5,146 bases of DNA from an uncultured Roseburia sp. GTDB lineage: Bacteria > Bacillota > Clostridia > Lachnospirales > Lachnospiraceae. The notes under the pieces were generated by a model. The model worked only from the letters and a program-made list of their open reading frames with translations. It did not search any database and was not told the DNA's origin. The stretch is taken from positions 1 through 5,146 of the forward strand of contig CAKRCJ010000185.1 in NCBI GenBank assembly GCA_934307185.1, written 5' to 3'. The stretch's first letter is position 1, and each line of letters opens with the position of its first letter. Made by a program: the position numbers and the translations under genes. Shown here piece by piece: positions 1 to 5,146 of this stretch.

Positions 1-1512
1 ACACTGTGTTCCACGAAGCACTGCGGAACGTCCGCTCTTATACTTCTCTGTCACTTCCTCGGACTCTGATAATATTTTATCAAAATCATTTTTTATATCT
101 TTGATGCAGTCGTATCCATAGAGAAAAGCACCATTTTCAAAATGCAGATATAAGCTGCGGAAATCGAGGTTGATGGTTCCAACTGTAGCAGCCTCTCCAT
201 CACAGATGCACTGCTTTGCATGAATAAATCCAGGGGTATATTCATATATTTTTACACCATTTTTCACAAGTCCGGCGTAGTAAGATCTCGTTAATTTATA
301 GACAAGCTTCTTGTCCGGAATGCCCGGCGTAATAATTCTGACATCTACTCCACGTTTGGCAGCAAGACCTAATTCCCTTGTCATTTCATCCGTAATAATC
401 AGATATGGTGTAGTAAAATAAATATAATGCTTTGCATTTTTTATAAGGTTTAAGTACACATTCTCTCCAACATTTTCATCATCTAACGGACTGTCCGCAT
501 ATGGCTGGATAAAACCATTCTCTCCTGCCTTATAATCATATTTTACAAGATACTTATCAAAGCCTTCATCTGTTTTTTTGATTGCATTCCACATTTCTAA
601 AAATGCAACCGTAAGATTTTTTACCGCATCCCCTTCCATCCGAATTCCTGTATCCTTCCATTTTCCATATGGATGTGTCAGGTTAAAATATTCATCTGCG
701 AGGTTATAACCACCGGTAAATCCTACTTTTCCGTCGATGACTGTTATTTTTCTGTGGTCACGGTTGTTCATAAACACATTTATAACCGGAATTACACGGT
801 TAAATACACGGCACTTTATTCCGATTTTTTCCATCCGCTTCATAAAGTCTGTATTAATAAAGCCGACACTTCCCATATCATCATAGACAATCCGCACTTC
901 GACACCGGCGCGCGCACGTTCTTCCAAAATATCCCGCATACGTCCAAACGAAACTGCTTCCTCAATGGCATGATATTCTAAAAAGATAAACTGCTTCGCT
1001 TTCTTTAATTCCTCAAGCTGTGCTTCAAATCCTTCGGATGCATCTTTATAAAAACAGACATCTGTATTATTCCAGACCGGATATTTTGCATATTCACTAA
1101 TATATCTCGCCTGATTGGCAATTCCATAATCTTTCTGTTCAAGCTCCTGTAATACTTCTTTATCCTGCTCTAACTCAGGAAGAAGTTCTGCGTCAATCTG
1201 TTCAAAATGCTTACGAATTCCTCTCGTTAAATTCGACCTTCCGAACAGGAAAAAAATACACAGTCCAAACACCGGGAACGTCAGTATTAAAATAATCCAC
1301 GGCATTTTAAATGCCGCATTTGTATGCATTCCATAAATACTTAAAACCACAATAAGTGCCAGAACACTACTTAACAATGAAATTGTTGTAGAGTATTTAT
1401 TCAAATTGGAAAACAGCTGTACAATCCAAAGTACCTGTATTAACAATCCGACTGCCGCTGCAGACACTCTTCCAACACCATTTTTTACATTTGTCTTTTG
1501 TTCTGTTCTCAT
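1..1512 (-). CDS. cls: Cardiolipin synthase, PLD superfamily (C-terminus cut by window edge)
   Basis: This enzyme condenses two phosphatidylglycerol molecules into cardiolipin plus glycerol at the cytoplasmic membrane. The frame is open for 504 codons from the ATG at 1512 to base 1, with no stop, so the last few to few dozen residues lie outside the window. Hydrophobic segments at about residues 17-34, 43-61 and 70-91 match a leading membrane helix followed by the two-helix PLDc_N region. Two HKD catalytic motifs follow: HRKITVID (H253, K255, D260), trailed by GKVGFTGGYN, and HAKQCICD (H431, K433, D438), trailed by GTINLDFRS. Two HKD motifs and the total length near 510 fit bacterial Cls. The start is chosen because GGGAG lies 6 bases upstream and no other ATG occurs in the open stretch before it. 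The gene follows the NagZ-like gene, with a terminator hairpin in the 78-base gap. Family assignment is firm; which Cls paralogue it is cannot be told. Confidence 0.95.
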   Translation of the reverse strand, partial: MRTEQKTNVKNGVGRVSAAAVGLLIQVLWIVQLFSNLNKYSTTISLLSSVLALIVVLSIYGMHTNAAFKMPWIILILTFPVFGLCIFFLFGRSNLTRGIRKHFEQIDAELLPELEQDKEVLQELEQKDYGIANQARYISEYAKYPVWNNTDVCFYKDASEGFEAQLEELKKAKQFIFLEYHAIEEAVSFGRMRDILEERARAGVEVRIVYDDMGSVGFINTDFMKRMEKIGIKCRVFNRVIPVINVFMNNRDHRKITVIDGKVGFTGGYNLADEYFNLTHPYGKWKDTGIRMEGDAVKNLTVAFLEMWNAIKKTDEGFDKYLVKYDYKAGENGFIQPYADSPLDDENVGENVYLNLIKNAKHYIYFTTPYLIITDEMTRELGLAAKRGVDVRIITPGIPDKKLVYKLTRSYYAGLVKNGVKIYEYTPGFIHAKQCICDGEAATVGTINLDFRSLYLHFENGAFLYGYDCIKDIKNDFDKILSESEEVTEKYKSGRSAVLRGTQC

Positions 1513-1518
1513 CCAATA

Positions 1519-1523
1519 CTCCC
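1519..1523 (-). promoter_or_regulatory. Ribosome binding site of cls
   Basis: GGGAG on the minus strand, 6 bases before the ATG at 1512. It decides the start, since the frame stays open further upstream (through the terminator hairpin) but has no other ATG there. Confidence 0.7.
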
Positions 1524-1550
1524 AACCTTTATCATTTCTCTTATATTTAG

Positions 1551-1592
1551 AAAAAGTACCCGGCTCTCCTCGCGGAAAACCGGGCTTTTTTT
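1551..1592 (-). terminator. Rho-independent terminator after the NagZ-like gene, probably bidirectional
   Basis: The arms CCCGG (1559-1563) and CCGGG (1580-1584) pair, and an inner TCC/GGA pair (1567-1569 with 1574-1576) closes a four-base loop. On the minus strand the hairpin begins about six bases after the stop codon of the GH3 gene and is followed by TAC and a run of five T (complement of 1551-1555). On the plus strand it is followed by C and seven T (1586-1592), so it could also stop plus-strand transcripts. The A and T runs on the two sides can pair with each other, as is common in two-way terminators. Only 38 bases remain between the T run and the cls start. Confidence 0.8.
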
Positions 1593-2874
1593 ACATAGAT
1601 AATTTTACTTTTATAATTCTTGCCACAGATTCGTTCAATCTCTCTTCTGTGATTGTTCCATTGTTCACAGCATCAATAATTCCCTGATAAGCTACATTAA
1701 AATCTTCCGGCATTAAAATCATATCTGCACCTGCATTAATTGCTGCTACTGCTGCATCTGCAGAACTGTATTTGTCTGTAATGGCACTCATGTTCATTGC
1801 GTCTGTAATTACGACTCCATGAAAGCCCATCTGATTTCTAAGTACATCTGTAATCATGACAGAAGATACCGAAGCTGGCGTATCATCTCCTGTAACCGAA
1901 GGTGTACTGATATGTCCTGCCATAATAATGGACGCTCCGTTGTTAATTGCCTGCTGGAAAGGAACAAGCTCATTTGCCATCAGCTCGTCTAATGTCTTAT
2001 CTGTAGAAACTGCTCCATCGTGAGAGTCACCTGCTACAGCTCCCTGTCCCGGGAAATGCTTTACAACACTTAAAACCTGGTATTCACTTAAGCCCTGCAT
2101 CTCGGAGCAGACCATGTCTGCTACTAACTGACTGTCTGATCCAAATGAGCGGTCTTTCATTACAGTGTTATCCGGATTACTGAGTACATCTGCGACTGGT
2201 GCAAAATCAACATTAAATCCGAGTGTACTTAAGTACGCACCTATCGTACTACCGGCATTAAATGCATTCTGTGCATCTCCTGTTGCCCCGACATCACTCA
2301 TATTTCCAACATCTGTCACACCAAAGGCACTGTTTGATGCAATTCGTGCAACACTTCCACCTTCTTCATCCACACCAAGGAATATTGGAAGCCCTGCAAT
2401 CTCTTCACTATAGTTTTTCATATTAGAAAGCATTTCTTTCGTCTGGTCTGATCCGGTAAGATTTGCTGCCAGATAAATAAGACCACCTACCGGATACTGT
2501 GTGTATGCCGCTTTTGTAGACTCACCTGCTCTCGTAGCTCCCTGTACACCGGTAAGAGCATCCGGTGTAATCATAAAAATCTGAGCCGCTTTCTGCTCTA
2601 ATGTCATGCCAGCTACAATCTGGTTTGCCTGTTCTAACAGCGGATCCACCTGCTCTGATGACTCATCCATACCGACTTGTATATTATCTTCTGACGGTTC
2701 CTCTGTCGTAGTAATACTTTTACCCGGTCTGTTTAAATTCGGTATTATATATTTATTCACTGCCATGACAGCTGCAACAATTACCCCCGCCATAACAACT
2801 ACAAAAATAATCATTGCAATCAGCGCTTTTTGCGTATCTTTTTTCCGCCTCTGTCTTCTTTCTTCTCGATTCAT
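1591..2874 (-). CDS. nagZ: Membrane-anchored GH3 beta-N-acetylhexosaminidase (NagZ-like)
   Basis: Predicted to remove beta-linked N-acetylglucosamine from muropeptides or similar glycans outside the membrane. The 427 residues begin with a very basic stretch (residues 2-16), then one hydrophobic helix (about 17-39), then a Ser/Thr/Glu-rich linker (about 52-80). This is a type II anchor with the enzyme outside. A single GH3 N-terminal barrel fills about 85-427. It shows VDEEGG (168-173), NVDFAPVADV (221-230), DRSFG (241-245), KHFPGQG (272-278), DSH (283-285) and ITDAMNM (356-362). By family knowledge Asp358 is the nucleophile, and His285 with Asp283 forms the acid/base dyad that marks the NagZ branch of GH3. 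The usual KHFPGHG reads KHFPGQG here. There is no second GH3 domain, unlike the two-domain Bacillus NagZ. AGGAGA sits 8 bases before the ATG at 2874. It has its own promoter and terminator, so it is probably transcribed alone. Activity on another hexosaminide or glucoside is not excluded. Confidence 0.9.
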   Translation of the reverse strand: MNREERRQRRKKDTQKALIAMIIFVVVMAGVIVAAVMAVNKYIIPNLNRPGKSITTTEEPSEDNIQVGMDESSEQVDPLLEQANQIVAGMTLEQKAAQIFMITPDALTGVQGATRAGESTKAAYTQYPVGGLIYLAANLTGSDQTKEMLSNMKNYSEEIAGLPIFLGVDEEGGSVARIASNSAFGVTDVGNMSDVGATGDAQNAFNAGSTIGAYLSTLGFNVDFAPVADVLSNPDNTVMKDRSFGSDSQLVADMVCSEMQGLSEYQVLSVVKHFPGQGAVAGDSHDGAVSTDKTLDELMANELVPFQQAINNGASIIMAGHISTPSVTGDDTPASVSSVMITDVLRNQMGFHGVVITDAMNMSAITDKYSSADAAVAAINAGADMILMPEDFNVAYQGIIDAVNNGTITEERLNESVARIIKVKLSM

Positions 2875-2882
2875 CCCTGTAT

Positions 2883-2888
2883 TCTCCT
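2883..2888 (-). promoter_or_regulatory. Ribosome binding site of the NagZ-like gene
   Basis: AGGAGA on the minus strand, 8 bases before the ATG at 2874. It confirms that start, which places the basic N-terminus and membrane anchor inside the protein. Confidence 0.75.
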
Positions 2889-2932
2889 GCTAACCGCTCA
2901 TTTTCGCTTTATTTCTGAAATCGCTTAGGAAG

Positions 2933-2961
2933 ATTATAGCAGTTTTCTTATATGAAAGCAA
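2933..2961 (-). promoter_or_regulatory. Vegetative sigma-A promoter of the NagZ-like gene, extended -10
   Basis: On the minus strand a perfect TATAAT (complement of 2933-2938) is preceded by TGC, giving an extended -10 element. A -35-like TTGCTT (2956-2961, three of six consensus bases) lies 17 bases upstream, which is the ideal spacing. The predicted transcript start is near 2926, giving a leader of about 52 bases. The weak -35 box fits an extended -10 promoter. It lies in the short gap after the isomerase stop, and no convincing terminator separates the two genes, so read-through from upstream may add to expression. Confidence 0.75.
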
Positions 2962-2976
2962 TATTTCCCTTACTTT

Positions 2977-3924
2977 CTATATGGTAGATGCGATAATCTG
3001 CATCTCACCTTTTAATTCCACGTTTCCATAACCATTTGGCAGAATAAAGTGGTCTCCTTTTTTCACCGGCTGGCTTCCAATAATTCCATTTCCTTCGGTA
3101 ACGGTCATATTCATAAAAGGATACTTCTGCTCAAATGCCATTTCACCGGAAACTTCTATTTTAAATACATGATAATATTTGCAGGCATACAGTTCATTTA
3201 ATGTATTTACCGGAAGATTTTGTACCGATTTCACACTGTCTGCAACCGATTTTGCCGGAACTGTGATAACATCGATGCTCTTGTCAATATGAAGCTCTCT
3301 CGGTTTTCCATTCGAAAGACGGTCATAATCGTAAACACGATAAGTAATGTCGCTGTTCTGCTGTGTCTCTAAGATAAGTGTCCCACCTTTAATTGCGTGG
3401 ACGGTTCCCGGGTCAATCTGTAAAAAATCTCCCTTTTTAATCGGGATTTCGCGGATAAACTCTTTCCATCTTCTCCCATTAACCATCTCTTTTAATTCTT
3501 CTTTGGTTTTTGCATTATGTCCAATGACTATTGTCGCATTCTCTTTGCAGTCCAAAATGTACCAGCATTCCATTTTTCCGAGAGAACCATTCTCATGTTC
3601 TTTTGCATAAGCATCATCCGGGTGAACCTGAATGCTCAAATCATCTTTTGCATCAATAATTTTAACGAGAAGCGGGAAACGGTCACCGGATGTATTACCA
3701 AACAATTCCGGGTGCTTCTCCCATAATTCGGAAAGCTTCATTCCGCTGAATTTGCAGTCCCTTAATGTTCCATCTCCATTCGGATGTGCGGAAATTCCCC
3801 AGCACTCTCCTAAGTCATTTCCTTCTACCGGATAGTGGAAATCCTCTCTTAATCTTGTGCCTCCCCAGATATTATGAGTGCACACCGGATTTAAAAATAA
3901 AATTTCTTTTGATGTCTGATTCAT
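2977..3924 (-). other. manA: Mannose-6-phosphate isomerase module, possible separate product from internal ATG
   Basis: It interconverts mannose 6-phosphate and fructose 6-phosphate, linking mannose use to glycolysis and mannose donors to sugar-nucleotide synthesis. From the internal ATG at 3924 it is 315 residues, the usual length of short Firmicutes class I enzymes such as Bacillus ManA. In this numbering, NIWGGTRLREDF (18-29) and GECWGISAHPNG (39-50) open the fold. The zinc ligands are Gln99 and His101 in IQVHPDD, Glu119 in GKMECWYIL, and His176 in DPGTVHAIKGG. The active-site Arg196 lies in ITYRVYDYDR. The protein ends in a small beta-rich C-terminal domain and IASTI. GGAGG lies 10 bases before this ATG, so the module could be translated alone as well as part of the fused chain. 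The sequence alone cannot tell which form dominates. Confidence 0.85.
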
Positions 3925-5146
3925 TGATAAGTTACCTCCATTTGTCTCAATTACCTGACTATACCACAATGCTGAGTCCTTTACAATTCTGCGCTGTGTC
4001 ACAAAATCAACATAAATAATTCCAAAACGTTCCTTATATCCTTCCGACCATTCAAAGTTATCAAGAAATGTCCATAAAAAATATCCTTTTACATTTGCGC
4101 CTTCCTCTTTTGCTTTCTGCATGGCACAAAGATAGGCGTCTAAAAATGTAATTCGGTCGATATCATGTACTTTTCCATCAAAACAGATATTATCATGGCA
4201 GGACATTCCATTTTCGGTAATATATAAAGGAAGTGGATACCGTTTCGTCAAAAATTTAATTCCATAATAAAACGCTCTTGGTGTAACCGGCCAGTTTGAA
4301 GCCGTTTTTGGAAAACCCGGTTCTCTGTTTACAAATTCCGGTTCTCCATTTTCTCCCGCGCGTACATAATAGCCATTATATATATTCTGTCCCATAAAGT
4401 CCAGTGGCTGATGAATTAACCGCATATCTTCCTCTGTAATTTCCGGAAGGTATTCTTTAAACTTTTCCAGTCCCTCTTTTGGATAATGTCCCAAAAACAC
4501 AGGATCTGAAAACCACGAAATATTCCATGCCCAATTATCTATTGGATTATTAAATCCAAAATAAACTTTTCTGGCTGCCTCAATATCTTCCCTGCTGTCC
4601 GTATAAGGATATGCCACTCCACCGGTAGGTGCAAAACCGATTTTTATTTTCTGTTTTGCATTATTTCTTAAATTAATGACCGCCTGTCCATGTGCTTTTA
4701 ACAGATTATGCGCCACCTGGAATGTCTCTTTTACGGAAAGCTTTAAGCCTGGTGCATGTACACCGCTTAAATGTCCAAGCCCCACCACACACTGTGGTTC
4801 GTTAATGGTTATAAAGTTCTCGCACAAATCTGAAAAGTTTTCTGCCACAACTTTTGCATACTCTCCAAACCAGTCCACAACTTCCTCATTCAGCCAGCCG
4901 CCCTTATCCTGCAATGCCTGCGGAAATTCCCAATGGAATAATGTAATATATGGTGTAATTCCATTAGCCTTCATTGTAAAAATCATATTCCTGTACATTG
5001 CAATTGCTTTTTGATTAACATATCCCGTACCTTCCGGAAGGATTCTTGCCCAGTTCAGTGAAAAACGGTATGCTTTTATTCCAAGATTTTTCATTAAAGC
5101 ATAGTCATCTTTATATCTGTGCATTCCATCACAGGTTGTATATGCA
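2977..5146 (-). CDS. manA: GH1 beta-glucosidase fused in frame to class I mannose-6-phosphate isomerase (N-terminus cut by window edge)
   Basis: One uninterrupted frame of 723 complete codons, from the window edge to the TAG at 2977-2979, carries two full-length-type enzymes: a GH1 glycosidase (5146 to about 3928) and a class I phosphomannose isomerase (3924 to 2977). The first Met in the window (5124) is not the start: the codons before it read AYTTCDG, continuing the GH1 fold, and by family length about 50-60 residues lie beyond the edge. Both catalytic glutamates of GH1 and all metal-site residues of the isomerase are present, so neither half looks decayed. The join is short: GH1 homology ends near WYSQVIETNG (residues 387-396 counted from Met 5124) and ManA homology begins near EILFLNPV (407-414). 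A Shine-Dalgarno sequence and ATG lie within the join, so a free isomerase may also be made. No signal peptide can be judged; cytosolic action is inferred. Whether the fusion is real, recent or a sequence error is open. Confidence 0.85.
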   Translation of the reverse strand, partial: AYTTCDGMHRYKDDYALMKNLGIKAYRFSLNWARILPEGTGYVNQKAIAMYRNMIFTMKANGITPYITLFHWEFPQALQDKGGWLNEEVVDWFGEYAKVVAENFSDLCENFITINEPQCVVGLGHLSGVHAPGLKLSVKETFQVAHNLLKAHGQAVINLRNNAKQKIKIGFAPTGGVAYPYTDSREDIEAARKVYFGFNNPIDNWAWNISWFSDPVFLGHYPKEGLEKFKEYLPEITEEDMRLIHQPLDFMGQNIYNGYYVRAGENGEPEFVNREPGFPKTASNWPVTPRAFYYGIKFLTKRYPLPLYITENGMSCHDNICFDGKVHDIDRITFLDAYLCAMQKAKEEGANVKGYFLWTFLDNFEWSEGYKERFGIIYVDFVTQRRIVKDSALWYSQVIETNGGNLSMNQTSKEILFLNPVCTHNIWGGTRLREDFHYPVEGNDLGECWGISAHPNGDGTLRDCKFSGMKLSELWEKHPELFGNTSGDRFPLLVKIIDAKDDLSIQVHPDDAYAKEHENGSLGKMECWYILDCKENATIVIGHNAKTKEELKEMVNGRRWKEFIREIPIKKGDFLQIDPGTVHAIKGGTLILETQQNSDITYRVYDYDRLSNGKPRELHIDKSIDVITVPAKSVADSVKSVQNLPVNTLNELYACKYYHVFKIEVSGEMAFEQKYPFMNMTVTEGNGIIGSQPVKKGDHFILPNGYGNVELKGEMQIIASTI
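3925..5146 (-). other. GH1 glycosidase module (domain of the fused frame)
   Basis: A retaining beta-glycosidase barrel, numbered from the Met codon at 5124. FSLNWARILPEG (21-32) and HWEFPQAL (64-71) are early GH1 barrel motifs. TINEP (106-110) carries the acid/base Glu109 (codon 4800-4798), and YITENG (301-306) carries the nucleophile Glu304 (codon 4215-4213). DNFEWSEGY (355-363) supplies Glu358 and Trp359, which in beta-glucosidases hold the unmodified sugar at the -1 site. The Ser...Lys-x-Tyr phosphate pocket of 6-phospho-beta-glucosidases is not seen. The substrate is therefore probably a non-phosphorylated beta-glucoside, beta-mannoside or similar short oligosaccharide taken up intact. 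The module would be about 455-460 residues including the missing start, normal for GH1. Its C-terminal NGGNL resembles the natural end of many clostridial GH1 enzymes, as I recall them. Confidence 0.85.
3932..3939 (-). promoter_or_regulatory. Internal Shine-Dalgarno sequence for ManA within the fused frame
   Basis: GGAGGTAA on the minus strand, 10 bases from the end of GGAGG to the ATG at 3924, inside the open GH1-ManA frame. It encodes Gly-Gly-Asn as part of the join but matches the anti-Shine-Dalgarno sequence as well as the sites of the neighbouring genes or better. It supports either re-initiation of a free ManA or descent from two separate, tightly spaced genes. Confidence 0.65.

Noticed and set aside
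673..981. Plus-strand open frame of 102 codons
   Set aside because: It lies wholly antisense to the cardiolipin synthase HKD1 region, with Cys/His/Phe-rich composition and no recognisable domain. It is a shadow of the real gene.
2940..2985. Terminator after the isomerase stop codon
   Set aside because: Only a five-base stem (GAAAG/CTTTC) with a 14-base loop can be drawn, and no T run follows. The stretch is better explained as the -35 region of the next promoter.
4020..4320. 6-phospho-beta-glucosidase function for GH1
   Set aside because: The C-terminal sugar-binding loop reads NFEWSEGYKERFG, with the Glu-Trp pair of plain beta-glucosidases, and lacks the Ser and Lys-x-Tyr phosphate-binding residues.
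4676..5014. Plus-strand open frame of 112 codons
   Set aside because: It is antisense to the conserved GH1 active-site region, with no family resemblance. The other plus-strand frames (1406-1687, 2165-2413, 2606-2893, 3347-4019) are shadows for the same reason.
5122..5124. ATG at 5124 as the start of the GH1-ManA gene
   Set aside because: The codons before it stay open to the window edge and read like the continuing GH1 fold, and the usual GH1 N-terminus of about 50-60 residues is missing. The true start lies outside the window.
1..5146. CRISPR array, tRNA, rRNA, insertion sequence or phage remnants
   Set aside because: Reading both strands I saw no spaced direct repeats, no tRNA-like cloverleaf outside the genes, no terminal inverted repeats and no transposase or integrase motifs. 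Coding sequence covers nearly the whole window.

Overview
The window is a stretch of low-GC Gram-positive chromosome with all recognisable genes on the minus strand. The A+T-rich codons (TTA, AAA, AGA, ATA), strong GGAGG-type ribosome binding sites, a short class I phosphomannose isomerase and a PLD-type cardiolipin synthase with an N-terminal membrane region point to Firmicutes, class Clostridia. A gut Lachnospiraceae-like organism is my best guess, by impression of the protein sequences and not by any search.

Read in the direction of transcription (from high to low coordinates) there are three reading frames. (1) 5146 to 2977: a long frame, cut by the window edge at its 5' end, that joins a family 1 glycoside hydrolase (beta-glucosidase type) in frame to a complete class I mannose-6-phosphate isomerase (ManA). 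The ManA part still has its own strong Shine-Dalgarno sequence and ATG inside the frame. (2) 2874 to 1591: a membrane-anchored family 3 glycoside hydrolase of the NagZ (beta-N-acetylhexosaminidase) type. It has its own extended -10 promoter in the 102-base gap upstream and a hairpin terminator just after its stop. (3) 1512 to 1: a cardiolipin synthase with three hydrophobic segments and two HKD motifs, cut at its C-terminus by the window start.

Functionally, the GH1-ManA frame is cytosolic sugar catabolism: release of monosaccharides from beta-linked oligosaccharides, and conversion of mannose 6-phosphate to fructose 6-phosphate. The other two genes act at the cell envelope: turnover of cell-wall amino sugars outside the membrane and synthesis of cardiolipin in it. 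No RNA gene, CRISPR array, insertion sequence or phage gene is visible, and no gap exceeds about 100 bases. The one feature that stands out is the GH1-ManA junction, which looks like either a young stop-codon-loss fusion or a frame that yields both a fused and a free isomerase. I see no sign of a wholly new system here.
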